Part shown: in pieces, positions 25,528-34,710 of the stretch
Position numbering within the stretch: the first letter of the stretch is position 1
Layout: the number at the start of each line of letters is the position of its first letter
Source: Perspicuibacillus lycopersici
Lineage (GTDB): Bacteria > Bacillota > Bacilli > Bacillales > Caldibacillaceae
NCBI RefSeq assembly: GCF_025660475.1
Contig: NZ_JAOUSF010000004.1
Coordinates: forward strand, 335,048 to 399,047
DNA length: 64,000 nucleotides
Direction of reading: 5' to 3'
Notes under the pieces: model-generated
What the model saw: the letters and a program-made list of their open reading frames with translations, nothing else
The model's database searches: none
What the model was told of the DNA's origin: nothing
Program-made: the position numbers and the translations under genes

Positions 25528-25564
25528 ACAAACGGTTTGAAAAATCGTATTTGTGACTTTGTTC

Positions 25565-25607
25565 AAAAAAGGAATCACCCCGTATACCTGCGGAGTGATT
25601 CCTTTTT
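25565..25607 (+). terminator. intrinsic terminator of the opuC operon
   Basis: AAAAAAGGAATCACCCCG pairs with CGGAGTGATTCCTTTTT across a short loop. It also reads usably in the minus direction. Confidence 0.85.
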
Positions 25608-25714
25608 GATATTTCTCTAATAATAAAAAAATGGTTGGAAATAAACTAAGTAATGTTGTATTGAGTCTGCTTAGCGCTGTGTTAAACAACCTATCTCATG
25701 ACGAATAGAGCTAT

Positions 25715-27067
25715 TTAGAAAAATGTACTCCATAATAAATACACATTAAGCACTACAATAATTGCGGTTACGATCCACGCTAACCATTTTAGCCAAGCTT
25801 TGTTGACAAATTCACCCATTTTCCGTTTATCGCTAGTAAACATAACGAGTGGAATGACAGCAAATGATAATTGTAATGAAAGAATAACCTGGCTGAGGAT
25901 GAGCAATTCCCCGGTTCCTTTTTCCCCATAAATTAATGTCACAACTACTGCTGGAATAATTGCAATTAATCGTGTAATCAATCTACGTACCCATGGTTTT
26001 AAGCGAATATTTAAGAAGCCTTCCATTACTATTTGCCCAGCAATGGTACCTGTCAAAGTTGAATTTTGACCAGAAGCAAGAAGCGCTATCCCGAATAATA
26101 TACCTGCAACACCAGTACCAAGTAATGGATCAAGTAAATGGTAGGCATCTTGAATTTCTGCTACATCATGATGACCAGTTGTATGAAATGCTGCAGAGGA
26201 TAAAATTAAAATAGCTGCATTCACAAATAATGCAAGCATTAAGGCGACGGTTGAATCAATCGTAGCAAATTTAACTGCATCACGTTTTCCTTCACTAGTT
26301 TCCTCATATTTTCTCGTTTGAACGATAGAAGAATGTAAATAAAGATTATGAGGCATTACAGTAGCCCCTAAAATACCTAGTGCAATATAAAGCATATCTG
26401 GATTTGCAATAATCTCATGGCTAGGAATAAAGCCAGTAACAATTTCCTTCATATCAGGTTGAGATAGAAAGAGCTCAATACCAAAACATGCTGCAATTGT
26501 TGCAATTAGTCCAATAACGAACGATTCAATATAGCGAAAGCCAAGGTTTTGCAAAAGCAATACTACTAATATGTCAAAGGCAGTGATACATACTCCATAT
26601 AGGAGAGGAATGTCAAATAGTAGATTTAAGGCAATGGCAGAACCGATAATTTCTGCTAAATCACAAGCAGCTATCGCCAATTCACATAAAGTCCATAGTA
26701 CAAAGGAAACAGGCTTACTAAAATGATCTCGACACGCTTGTGCTAAATCCCTTCCTGTGACAATTCCCAATTTTGCCGATAATGCTTGTAGCAAAATCGC
26801 CATTAAATTGGAGATTAAAATGACGGAAAGTAGTGGATAGCCGAATGCGGAACCACCAGCAATGGAAGTTGCCCAGTTCCCTGGATCCATATATCCAACC
26901 GCTACTAAATAACCAGGACCGAGAAATCCTAATAATCTCCTGAAAAAGCTTCCCGTCGTTTTAATAGGGATGGACTTATGCACTTCCTGTAAGCTTGGAT
27001 TAGAATTTTTATATTTCCAAGAAATATTTTCAGATGATATGTTAGATGTTCCATCTTTGCTACTCAC
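25715..27067 (-). CDS. mntH: Nramp-family Mn2+/H+ symporter
   Basis: A 450-residue, 11-helix Nramp transporter. The metal site motifs are DPGNWAT in helix 1 and [14 protein letters not shown] in helix 6. About 45 residues precede helix 1, longer than in many MntH. A GTG at 27067 is taken as start because AGGAGG lies seven bases upstream; the frame continues to a TTG at 27088 without support. A MntR-like sequence lies at 27122-27137. Confidence 0.92.
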   Translation of the reverse strand: MSSKDGTSNISSENISWKYKNSNPSLQEVHKSIPIKTTGSFFRRLLGFLGPGYLVAVGYMDPGNWATSIAGGSAFGYPLLSVILISNLMAILLQALSAKLGIVTGRDLAQACRDHFSKPVSFVLWTLCELAIAACDLAEIIGSAIALNLLFDIPLLYGVCITAFDILVVLLLQNLGFRYIESFVIGLIATIAACFGIELFLSQPDMKEIVTGFIPSHEIIANPDMLYIALGILGATVMPHNLYLHSSIVQTRKYEETSEGKRDAVKFATIDSTVALMLALFVNAAILILSSAAFHTTGHHDVAEIQDAYHLLDPLLGTGVAGILFGIALLASGQNSTLTGTIAGQIVMEGFLNIRLKPWVRRLITRLIAIIPAVVVTLIYGEKGTGELLILSQVILSLQLSFAVIPLVMFTSDKRKMGEFVNKAWLKWLAWIVTAIIVVLNVYLLWSTFF

Positions 27068-27121
27068 ATTTCTTCCTCCTACTCTCAAGTATATTGTTTT
27101 TTTGTGGTCTCAGTTATATAT

Positions 27122-27137
27122 TTTGCACAAAGGCAAC
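27122..27137. promoter_or_regulatory. MntR-box-like sequence upstream of mntH
   Basis: TTTGCACAAAGGCAAC agrees with the Bacillus MntR box TTTGCMTYARGGVAAA at 13 of 16 positions. It sits about 55 bp upstream of the GTG, adjacent to TATATA. Confidence 0.45.
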
Positions 27138-27313
27138 TTTTGGGTAAAAAAATATAAAGGGTTTCGTATCGTTTTTTTCTTGTTTCTAAAGTAACTTTAA
27201 GAAACACACGTTAATTTTATATTGTATTTTAATAATGTTTATATAATACACCCGGAAAAAGTTTTATGCAACCAACAAAAATTACATAGAGAAAAAAATA
27301 TTGTTATGGCAAA

Positions 27314-27350
27314 AAAAGAAAAAAACTCGTCGAGGACGAGTTTTTTTCTT
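27314..27350. terminator. terminator after the BusR-like gene
   Basis: ACTCGTC and GACGAGT around a 3-nt loop, with long A and T runs on both sides. Confidence 0.8.
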
Positions 27351-27352
27351 CA

Positions 27353-27973
27353 CTATTCATTTAAAAATCGTAATACCCGATCATAAATTTTCTCGTCACC
27401 GATAACTAATAAAATATCTCCTTCCCGGAAGCTTGCGTATGGTCCGGGGGAGATGATTAAATTTCCTTCACGTTTAATGCCGACAATCGTTCCCCCTGTA
27501 TGCTGCCAAAAATTAACTTCCCCGACAGTTTTGCCAATATGCACACAGCTCTTAGTAATTTCCATTTCAATTGGTGTCATCGGATTCGTGTGGCGTAATT
27601 TCCCCGCATAATCCATAATTTTTTCTAATGTTTCATTCAGTTTATTATCTAGTTTTTCTCGTTCCTTCAGTAATTCCCTTGTTTCCAACTCTAAATCCTT
27701 TAAGCTCTTCATATCCGAAAATCGATTGATATATTTGAAGGCATTGTCTTTTGAACCGATGACGACTCCACTACCCTTTGTGGAGTGAACAATTTCTACA
27801 TCCTCTAATATTTTGATCGCCTTTCGAACCGTTTCTGGAGAAACATTGTATTCACTCGCAAGGGTAGATCTACCATGAATTTTTTCTCCTACTTTTAATT
27901 GCCCATCATAGATGCGGTTGGCAATATCGATTGCAATTCGTTCGTAAGCTGGTATTCGCGTTTGATATTGCAT
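27353..27973 (-). CDS. busR: BusR-like GntR-RCK_C transcriptional regulator (predicted c-di-AMP sensor)
   Basis: A 206-residue regulator with a GntR winged helix (about 8-72, TLASEYNVSPETVRKAIKIL and TKGSGVVI wing), a helical linker likely to be coiled coil (about 88-128) and a C-terminal RCK_C/TrkA_C domain (about 135-206, GKTVGEVNFWQHTGGTIVGI ... GPYASFREGDILLVIGDE). This is the architecture of BusR, which represses betaine-transporter genes when c-di-AMP is bound. The opuC operon lies 1.8 kb away with only mntH between. The start at 27973 follows AAAGGA. Confidence 0.8.
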   Translation of the reverse strand: MQYQTRIPAYERIAIDIANRIYDGQLKVGEKIHGRSTLASEYNVSPETVRKAIKILEDVEIVHSTKGSGVVIGSKDNAFKYINRFSDMKSLKDLELETRELLKEREKLDNKLNETLEKIMDYAGKLRHTNPMTPIEMEITKSCVHIGKTVGEVNFWQHTGGTIVGIKREGNLIISPGPYASFREGDILLVIGDEKIYDRVLRFLNE

Positions 27974-28076
27974 GATTTTCATCCTTTATCCAATCTTTTT
28001 TTTCTATTTAATAGTATCAATTTTATAGAAAAAAAGGGAGGAAAACAATGCAGGAGAAAAAATGGGGTCATTTGGT

Positions 28077-28841
28077 CTACAATTTTGATCCAGTATAAAT
28101 ATGAATAGCATCTCGGAGAAATTCCGCTGCCCCAGGCTGAACTTTGTCGTAATAGGCTTTGAATCGCGCATCGTCGACATACATCTGTGCTAAACCAGCG
28201 TGTGCTTCTTTGCTGTACTCAGTCCAATAGTAACAGAGCCATTGCTTGTGTAGGTCTGCAGCTTTCTGAGCTAAGCTTCCGGCAGGATCCCCTGTTTGTA
28301 GCGCTTCTGCTAATGTTTCATTTACTTGTTCGGACAGAGCTGTAACTGCTTTGTAATCTTCTTTACTCATATTCATGAGTTTCGCATTGGAAGCATCGAC
28401 AGTGTCATCCCCATATTTTTCCCGGATTTCCTTTCCATATTTTTGCTCATTTTCTTTTATCAATTGCTTTTTAAAGCCAGTAAATTTTTCTTGATCTGTC
28501 ATATCAATTCTCCTCTCTGTATTGGCAATCGTTTTATCTACATTTTCAAGTAATACATCAATTTGCTGCCGTTTGGCTAGAAGCCTTTCGCGATGCTCCT
28601 TTAGTGCAAGTGTTGGGTCAAAATTTGGATTGGTGACAATTTCTTTAATTTGCTCCAAATTCACTCCAAGCTCTCGGTAAAACATAATTTGCTGGAGTAA
28701 ATTTACCTCGTTCTGACCATAAATCCGATATCCTGATGAACTGATTCTTCCGGGCTTTAGTATGCCAATTTCATCATAATATCGTAGCGTACGCGTACTA
28801 ATGCCTGCTAGGGAAGCAAGCTTTTGAATAGTATATTCCAC
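28077..28841 (-). CDS. MerR-family regulator with TipAS drug-recognition domain (Mta/TipA-like)
   Basis: A 254-residue regulator: MerR helix-turn-helix at 1-70 (YTIQKLASLAGISTRTLRYYDEIGIL), dimer helix, then a TipAS domain (about 140-250; KQWLCYYWTEYSKEAHAGLAQMYVDDARFKAYYD) that binds multiple drugs in TipA and Mta. The start is GTG at 28841, with AAGGAGGTG upstream; the frame extends to 28874 without a site. Its promoter has the 19-bp spacer of MerR-activated genes, so autoactivation is likely. Confidence 0.9.
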   Translation of the reverse strand: MEYTIQKLASLAGISTRTLRYYDEIGILKPGRISSSGYRIYGQNEVNLLQQIMFYRELGVNLEQIKEIVTNPNFDPTLALKEHRERLLAKRQQIDVLLENVDKTIANTERRIDMTDQEKFTGFKKQLIKENEQKYGKEIREKYGDDTVDASNAKLMNMSKEDYKAVTALSEQVNETLAEALQTGDPAGSLAQKAADLHKQWLCYYWTEYSKEAHAGLAQMYVDDARFKAYYDKVQPGAAEFLRDAIHIYTGSKL

Positions 28842-28865
28842 AATATACACCTCCTTCATAACTAC

Positions 28866-28896
28866 ACGATACACTTTTACGTAACGTGAAGGTCAA
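28866..28896 (-). promoter_or_regulatory. MerR-type promoter with 19-bp spacer
   Basis: Minus strand TTGACC (28896-28891), exactly 19 bp, then TATCGT (28871-28866). The spacer contains the palindrome TTACGTAA within CAC...GTG arms, the expected place for a MerR dimer. Confidence 0.75.
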
Positions 28897-29013
28897 TAGG
28901 GGATAACAGATTTTTTATGAAAATTTTTAGGATATTTTTATAAATAAGTGTTCGCAAATGAAGTTGAAATAATCGTAGATGAATGCAGAATTCTTGTTAT
29001 AAGAGAGGATGGT

Positions 29014-29193
29014 TTATTCTGTCGTTTTTTCTTTTTCCATCAGCTTAATAATATGTTCTTTCGGATTCCAACAATTAAATTTATATTTTGGATGGGTTTC
29101 ATAGCCTAGTCGTTTGCAGCGGTAACCGGTTCCCTTGTCTGTTTTTTCTACCATAAAATGAATACAGGTCGCACAAAAATGGTAATCCTTCAT
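29014..29193 (-). CDS. 59-residue Cys-rich (zinc-ribbon-like) protein
   Basis: A small open frame missed by length cut-offs: begins MKDYHFCATCIHFMVEKT, continues through YRCKRLGYET and KFNCWNPK, and ends EKEKTTE. Cys7, Cys10, Cys26 and Cys41 could bind one zinc or form disulfides. AGGAGGG lies six bases before the ATG, which supports translation. It lies in the gap between the MerR gene and the phosphotransferase. No family name is known to me. Confidence 0.7.
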   Translation of the reverse strand: MKDYHFCATCIHFMVEKTDKGTGYRCKRLGYETHPKYKFNCWNPKEHIIKLMEKEKTTE

Positions 29194-29349
29194 GGGATCC
29201 CTCCTATTAAAATTGATTTTTCCAGTAAAATAAATAATTTTTACTATTTTGATAGTATGCGAGGTTGCTGTTGGAAATCATCATTATTATGAACTATGAT
29301 ACTATTATATAACTTTTTATTCCATCGATTTTTGATTGGAGGGATTTGT

Positions 29350-30249
29350 ATGCTTAAGTTAACAGAAATTCCGAATAGTGAGCGTTGGAGAAAAATAGAA
29401 CATGTACATAAAGGCTGGTCGAATGACGAGAAATATTTTGTTGTGGATGAGCAGGGAAACCGTTTATTGCTAAGGATTGCTGAAGCTAGAGTGAAAAATA
29501 GCAAGCAGGCTGAATTAGAGATGATTCGCTTATGTAATCAGTTTACCTTTCCGATGAGCCGGGTGATTGACTTTGGTACTTGTCAAAATGAAGATTATGT
29601 CTACATGCTGCTCACCTGGGTGGACGGTGCACCTTTGGAGGATTGTATTCATAGCCTTTCTGAGACGAAGCAATATGAATTAGGAATCGAGGCTGGAAGC
29701 TATTTGAAGCAAATTCATTCGCTACCAGTTACTAAAGATGTTTCCGATTGGGAGAAGAAGATGCAGCAGAAAATAATGAAACGGATAGAGGAGTATGTGT
29801 ACAGTCCATATACAGTAGAAGGGGATGCAGTGGTAGTAGACTTTGTTACGGAACATCTCCATCTATTAAAGGGCGTTCGGAAGGTGTATCAGCATGGCGA
29901 TTTTCATATAGGAAATCTCGTTTACACAGTTGATCGGAAAATTGGGGTGATTGATTTTAATCGCTGTGATATTGGGGATTATGTTGAGGAATTTTATAAG
30001 GTACAACAATTTGACAGGGAAGTAAGTATTCCATTTGCCCGTGGGAAAATTGATGGTTATTTTGGTGGCACACCAACGCTTGCATTTTGGCAGCGGCAAG
30101 CACTTTATGTTGCATATGCCTCGCTTTATTCGATACTTTGGTCTGTTCCATTTGGCGAAAAAAGTGTTGCAGAAATGGTGGATCGTTTTCAATTAGTACG
30201 AAAGGATTATCAGGATTTTCAAACCGTAATTCCACTATGGTATGCTTAA
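29350..30249 (+). CDS. APH/choline-kinase-fold phosphotransferase
   Basis: A 299-residue aminoglycoside-phosphotransferase-fold protein. The catalytic loop is QHGDFHIGN (His182, Asp184, Asn189) and the metal-binding motif reads IDFNRCD (Asp202), with Asn where many members have Asp. Substrates in the family include aminoglycosides, fructosamine and homoserine; this one is not assignable. The start at 29350 is fixed by GGAGGG. It opens a same-strand run with a methyltransferase, a metallo-hydrolase and an acetyltransferase. Confidence 0.8.
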   Translation: MLKLTEIPNSERWRKIEHVHKGWSNDEKYFVVDEQGNRLLLRIAEARVKNSKQAELEMIRLCNQFTFPMSRVIDFGTCQNEDYVYMLLTWVDGAPLEDCIHSLSETKQYELGIEAGSYLKQIHSLPVTKDVSDWEKKMQQKIMKRIEEYVYSPYTVEGDAVVVDFVTEHLHLLKGVRKVYQHGDFHIGNLVYTVDRKIGVIDFNRCDIGDYVEEFYKVQQFDREVSIPFARGKIDGYFGGTPTLAFWQRQALYVAYASLYSILWSVPFGEKSVAEMVDRFQLVRKDYQDFQTVIPLWYA

Positions 30250-30280
30250 CAAAAGTAACCAATTGGAATGGAGTAACAAA

Positions 30281-30904
30281 ATGGAAGAGCAATATTATGA
30301 AGCATTACTAAACATAAAAACAAATGATCAAAAAGGGTTCAGCCAATCGCTTCACTATCATCGCTACGAGGCAACGCCATATTCCGGTCTTGAGCAGCTA
30401 CGAAAAAGGTATGAATTTAAACGAAGCGACCGTGTCGTTGATTTTGGATGCGGCAAAGCGCGGACGATATTTTATCTCCATCATTTTTGTCATACTTCTG
30501 GGATTGGTATTGAAATGGATGAAAAGCTATACAAAGCAGCAATGAATAATAAAGCCAGTTATGTGAAAAAAAATTCACAGGCACAGCATGAGCTGGAGCT
30601 AACATGCTGTCTAGCAGAGGATTATCAAATTCAAACGGAAGATTCCATCTTTTATTTTTTTAACCCGTTTTCTGTTCAAGTATTTATGAAGGTAATCAAC
30701 AATATTTTACTGTCGGTAGAAAATTATAAACGCAAGGTTGATATTATTTTATATTACCCATCCACAGATTATATTTTTTATTTAGAAAATCAAACCGCCT
30801 TTGAATTAGTCGATGAGATTAAACTTATGCCATTGTATGAGAAAAATAAAAATGAAAGATTTTTAATTTATCGGCTACGCATGGAGGAATGCTCATGCAA
30901 ATGA
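30281..30904 (+). CDS. class I SAM-dependent methyltransferase
   Basis: A 207-residue Rossmann-fold methyltransferase with motif I RVVDFGCGKARTIF, acidic post-I GIEMDE and motif IV-like FYFFNPF. The start at 30281 (MEEQYYEALLNI) is preferred because GGAG precedes it; an ATG at 30242 overlaps the kinase gene and has no site. FFNPF replaces the D/N-PPY of DNA and RNA N-methyltransferases, so another substrate class is likely. Confidence 0.8.
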   Translation: MEEQYYEALLNIKTNDQKGFSQSLHYHRYEATPYSGLEQLRKRYEFKRSDRVVDFGCGKARTIFYLHHFCHTSGIGIEMDEKLYKAAMNNKASYVKKNSQAQHELELTCCLAEDYQIQTEDSIFYFFNPFSVQVFMKVINNILLSVENYKRKVDIILYYPSTDYIFYLENQTAFELVDEIKLMPLYEKNKNERFLIYRLRMEECSCK

Positions 30905-30927
30905 GAAAAAACATAGGGAGAGTGCGT

Positions 30928-31851
30928 ATGTTAACAAAAATTACCGATACAATTAGTAGATTGGTCGTCCGTTTCCCGGGTGGAATGGGGGACGTGAATG
31001 CTTATTTAATAGAAGGTAGGAATGGATACACCATTATTGATACAGGCATTTATGCGAAAGAAGCAATCGCCATTTGGCAGCAAGTTTTCGCCAGTGGGAT
31101 CAAAATCGAAAAAGTAGTCCTCACCCATATGCATCAGGACCATAGTGGACTCGCCAAATGGTTTCAGGAAACGCAGGGTGTACCCATATATATTTCGAAA
31201 TATAGTCAACTTGAGCAGGCACGTTATCAACATCCGAAACTATTAGAACAATTAAACGAGCTTGTACGCTTACATGGCTATAATGAACCATTGCAGAGAA
31301 AACTAGAGGAGTATGCCATTTATTCATTTACTCCTGACGGATATTTCGAAGAGGGACAACAAATAGCACTAGGGGATGAGAGTTGGGAGGTTATTTGGAC
31401 ACCTGGACATGCAAATGATCACTGTTGCTTTTATCAACGGGAAAAGCAATGGATGATTATCGGTGATCATATTTTACAAAAGGTTTCTCCCGTCATTGGA
31501 TTGTGGACAGGAATAGAGGAGGATGTTTTAAGTACATATTTTGCCTCCTTAGAAAAAATGAAGCAGTTTGATCCAGTGCTGGCACTACCTGGTCATGGAG
31601 AAATAATGGCGGATATGCAAGTGAGAGCGGAGGAAATTCGAAGTCGTCATGAACACCGACTAATTCAGGTGCTCAAAAAAGTACAGCAGGAGGAAAAGAC
31701 TGCTAATCAAGTCTCCAAGGAAATCTATGGGGCAAAGTATAATCTTACTGCTTTTATGGCAGTACTTACACGTTTTCTCTATTTAGAATCGAACAATCAA
31801 GTTGTCAGAAATATTCGTAACGGAATTGCATACTTTACCATTTTTGATTGA
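30928..31851 (+). CDS. MBL-fold metallo-hydrolase
   Basis: A 307-residue metallo-beta-lactamase fold enzyme. Zinc ligands are in THMHQDH (His67, His69, Asp71, His72), PGHANDHC, GDHI and LPGHGE. A C-terminal helical part of about 80 residues resembles the winged-helix tail of the LACTB2/YqjP type. Hydrolysis of a thioester or other ester is possible; a true beta-lactamase role is not supported. GGGAGAG lies upstream of the ATG at 30928. Confidence 0.85.
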   Translation: MLTKITDTISRLVVRFPGGMGDVNAYLIEGRNGYTIIDTGIYAKEAIAIWQQVFASGIKIEKVVLTHMHQDHSGLAKWFQETQGVPIYISKYSQLEQARYQHPKLLEQLNELVRLHGYNEPLQRKLEEYAIYSFTPDGYFEEGQQIALGDESWEVIWTPGHANDHCCFYQREKQWMIIGDHILQKVSPVIGLWTGIEEDVLSTYFASLEKMKQFDPVLALPGHGEIMADMQVRAEEIRSRHEHRLIQVLKKVQQEEKTANQVSKEIYGAKYNLTAFMAVLTRFLYLESNNQVVRNIRNGIAYFTIFD

Positions 31852-31892
31852 TTGAAAGCTTGATGGTTGTTTATGAATTTAGGTGAAAATGG

Positions 31893-32396
31893 ATGCTTAA
31901 GGCAAATGACTTGTTGATTAGACGAATGCATGAAAGCGATTTTTATTGGATGGTGAAATGGCTCAATGACGAAAAAGTGTTGGAATTTTACGAGGAGCCA
32001 CCTTCCAGCTTGGAAATGGTAAAGGAAAAATACGGTCCAAGAATTATTGGAAACCATTATGTGATAGCTTGTATCGTAGAATATAAAAATCAACCAATAG
32101 GCTATATGCAATATTATGAAATACAAGAAATGGAATTAAAAAAATACGATTTGATTGGCAGTGAAAATATATACGGAATAGATCAATTTATTGGGGAACC
32201 AAAATTATGGGGAAAAGGAATAGGCACATCTATGATAAAAATGCTGTTGCATTATTTGCAAGGAAAAGCTGCTTTAACTGTAGTGCTAGAAGTGAATAAG
32301 CGTAATATAAGAGCAATTAATAGCTATAAAAAATGTGGGTTTATCAAGCTTAAGAAGCTCACAGATGAAATAGACTTAATGGGTTGTAATTTGTAG
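31893..32396 (+). CDS. GNAT acetyltransferase, AAC(6')-like
   Basis: A 167-residue GNAT protein. YGIDQFIGEPKLWGKGIGTSMI (about 92-113) and EVNKRNIRAINSYKKCGF are close to the corresponding parts of aminoglycoside 6'-N-acetyltransferases of the AacA4/Ib type. It may acetylate an aminoglycoside or a natural amine; sequence alone cannot decide. AGGTGA precedes the ATG. It is the last gene of the same-strand run, and a terminator follows. Confidence 0.8.
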   Translation: MLKANDLLIRRMHESDFYWMVKWLNDEKVLEFYEEPPSSLEMVKEKYGPRIIGNHYVIACIVEYKNQPIGYMQYYEIQEMELKKYDLIGSENIYGIDQFIGEPKLWGKGIGTSMIKMLLHYLQGKAALTVVLEVNKRNIRAINSYKKCGFIKLKKLTDEIDLMGCNL

Positions 32397-32429
32397 GAGG
32401 TTTTGTTCCAGTAATCTGCATTGGAGAAA

Positions 32430-32467
32430 AAGTGAACTCCAGTATGGTTGAAGTTCACTTCCATTTT
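32430..32467. terminator. bidirectional terminator between two GNAT genes
   Basis: AAGTGAACT (32430-32438) pairs with AGTTCACTT (32452-32460), between convergent genes. Confidence 0.75.
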
Positions 32468-33048
32468 TATTGTTCGTTAAGCTTTTCGTAATCTGCTTTT
32501 AACTGACCATAAATTTCTAAATCAATTACACCTTTACCGGACCATATGGAGGCTTGTCTTAACAAGCCTTCTTTAATAAAGCCATTCTTTAACAATACCT
32601 TCTTGGAGTTTACGTTTGCTGGCATGACTTCTGCTTGAATTCGATTCACCTGTACTTTTTCGAATAAAAATTTCACAAGTATTTGAACAGATTCCGTTGC
32701 AATGCCATGACCCCAATAATCCTCCGCTAAAAAGTAGCCAATGGTAACCATGTTTACTTTTTGATTAAAATCCATCGCTTCGATAATTCCGATTAATTTA
32801 TTCGATTGTGCCTTCAGGAATATTCCCCATTTTATCCGTGTTTTTTTGCTGTAGTCTCGTTCAAAATGTCCAATCATTTTACTTACTGTTTCGATGTTTT
32901 TCTTTGGAATAATACCGCAATATGTAAATACCCTCTCATTACGGAAAATCGAATAAACATCGTCGAGATTCGAAAGCTCTATTTTTTTCAAAAGGAGATT
33001 CGTAGATTCCATTTCAGGGAAATCGGTAAAAATAGTTTCTAAATTCAT
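32467..33048 (-). CDS. GNAT acetyltransferase, RimJ/RimL (YdaF-like) type
   Basis: A 193-residue GNAT protein with motif A TIGYFLAEDYWGHGIATESV (about 106-125) and VMPANVNSKKVLLKNGF. The RimJ/RimL-like group acetylates protein N termini or small amines. AGGAGCG precedes the ATG. It is unlinked by strand to the acetyltransferase next door. Confidence 0.85.
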   Translation of the reverse strand: MNLETIFTDFPEMESTNLLLKKIELSNLDDVYSIFRNERVFTYCGIIPKKNIETVSKMIGHFERDYSKKTRIKWGIFLKAQSNKLIGIIEAMDFNQKVNMVTIGYFLAEDYWGHGIATESVQILVKFLFEKVQVNRIQAEVMPANVNSKKVLLKNGFIKEGLLRQASIWSGKGVIDLEIYGQLKADYEKLNEQ

Positions 33049-33261
33049 GTTTTTCGCTCCTATTATTTATCGAATGGTTATCCTGTTTTTTAGTTCAACG
33101 AGGTAGTAAAATTCCCAGTCTATCACTCCTATTTTATAACATAAACGGAAGATTTTTTTGATAATTTTTACAACATAACTTTTTTGTTGGCAATAAAAAA
33201 GACGGTTTTCCAAGAAAACCGCCTTAAAAAATAGTGAAAAATCTATCCCGAAACCGAGTGC

Positions 33262-34359
33262 TTAGCCCCAAACCTCTTTCGCAATATCTACAATATATTT
33301 CAGCTTTTGCCATTGCTCCTCTTCCGTTAGCTTATTGCCATGATGTGTGGAGGCAAATCCGCATTGAGGACTAATACATAATTGCTCTAGTGGAACAAAT
33401 TGTGTTGCTTCTTGAATTCTTGCTTTAATTAATTCTTTATCCTCTAGCTCGCCTCGCTTAGAAGTGAATAGGCCAAGAACGACTCGAGTATCTCCATTTG
33501 GTATGTAAGCAAGTGGTCCAAAATCACCAGAGCGATCATCATCATATTCAAGGAAAAATCCATTCACTTTTTCTTTTGCAAATAAGGTAGGTGCAATAAG
33601 TGCGTAGCTGCCGCCAAAAGCCCAAGTTGATTGATAATTTCCTCGGCATAAATGGGTGGTAACTACTAAATCTTCTGGTTTTCCTTCTAATACGCCATTG
33701 ACTACACGAAGTGCTAAGTCAATTAAGTATTCTCTGGAATATTTTTCAAACGTAGAATCTGGCGAGGAAAGTCTCGCAATATATACGTCATCGAATTGCA
33801 AGTAACGAACACCAGCAGCATAAAATGCTTGTAATGCATCACGATATGTTTGGATAACATCATTCGCATAATCTTCAATATCATGGTATACGTCTTCATT
33901 TTGAATGCCAATGTTAAACAATTGGTTTGGACTAGGGATTGTTTGTTTAGCAACAGCACGATCTCCTACAATTTCTTTAAAATCAATAAAATCCTGAATA
34001 AATGGATGATCTGGCTTGAAGGAAATTTTGCCGACATTCCGGACATTGTATCGTTCTGTTTCTACCCCAGCAAATGCGTAACCTTTTTCAGGGACATATC
34101 CTTCGATGCCATTTAAATGTTCAAGAAAGTCAAGATGCCACCATGTGCGTCGAAATTCTCCGTCCGAAACAGCGGTAAGGCCGATTTCGATTTGTTTGTC
34201 GACAATACGTTTAATTTCTTCGTTTTCTACTTGGCGCAGTTGTGTTTTTGTAATGATTCCTTCTTTGTACTCATTTCTCGCTTTGTGTAATCGCTCAGGT
34301 CGTAATAAGCTTCCTACTTGATCTGCACGGAAAGGTGCTTTTGTAATGGTTGTTGTCAT
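33262..34359 (-). CDS. yxjG: MetE C-terminal-like methyltransferase (YxjG/YxjH family)
   Basis: A 365-residue TIM-barrel protein related to the catalytic half of cobalamin-independent methionine synthase. Zinc-binding segments are THLCRGNY and SPQCGFAST. It opens APFRADQVGSLLRPERLHKAR, as in YxjG/YxjH. These short proteins are S-box controlled in Bacillus and act in methionine recycling, with a methyl donor that is still unclear. The SAM riboswitch upstream agrees. Confidence 0.92.
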   Translation of the reverse strand: MTTTITKAPFRADQVGSLLRPERLHKARNEYKEGIITKTQLRQVENEEIKRIVDKQIEIGLTAVSDGEFRRTWWHLDFLEHLNGIEGYVPEKGYAFAGVETERYNVRNVGKISFKPDHPFIQDFIDFKEIVGDRAVAKQTIPSPNQLFNIGIQNEDVYHDIEDYANDVIQTYRDALQAFYAAGVRYLQFDDVYIARLSSPDSTFEKYSREYLIDLALRVVNGVLEGKPEDLVVTTHLCRGNYQSTWAFGGSYALIAPTLFAKEKVNGFFLEYDDDRSGDFGPLAYIPNGDTRVVLGLFTSKRGELEDKELIKARIQEATQFVPLEQLCISPQCGFASTHHGNKLTEEEQWQKLKYIVDIAKEVWG

Positions 34360-34617
34360 TTGGCTTCCTTCTTTCTTGTATTTGTTATGAAAAATGCCTG
34401 TTTATATATAGACTGTTGTAAATGGAAAATAATCCGCAAACTTAAATACACACCTGGCATCCATTCGGGCGAGCGGGGAGGCTAGCTGTCTCTCCCAGCG
34501 ATTAGCAAACTTCACCAACCTCGTACGATAAGTCATCATCAACTCGCAAGTCCATCGTGTTTCTTTTACCAGGATTACTACAGGTTGTAGGTCCCTTTAC
34601 ATGCGCTTCTGCTTTTC

Positions 34618-34649
34618 GAGGAGTCTACGTGTATTCATTCTGCTCAATA
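34618..34649. repeat. inverted copy of the dispersed GCTGAGCAG element end
   Basis: GAGGAGTCTACGTGTATTC and the following ATTCTGCTCAATA are the reverse complement of the element end at 15405. The surrounding 34440-34617 is GC-richer than its neighbourhood and probably the rest of the element. It lies between the SAM riboswitch terminator and yxjG. Confidence 0.65.
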
Positions 34650-34710
34650 GGGTATAATAATATATTTCCTGGCACATTAATTTACAACAAACCTTTAAAA
34701 ACAGCCAAAA

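Noticed and set aside
30928..31851. Beta-lactamase
   Set aside because: The MBL fold is shared by many hydrolases; no signal peptide and a C-terminal helical domain argue against a secreted beta-lactamase.
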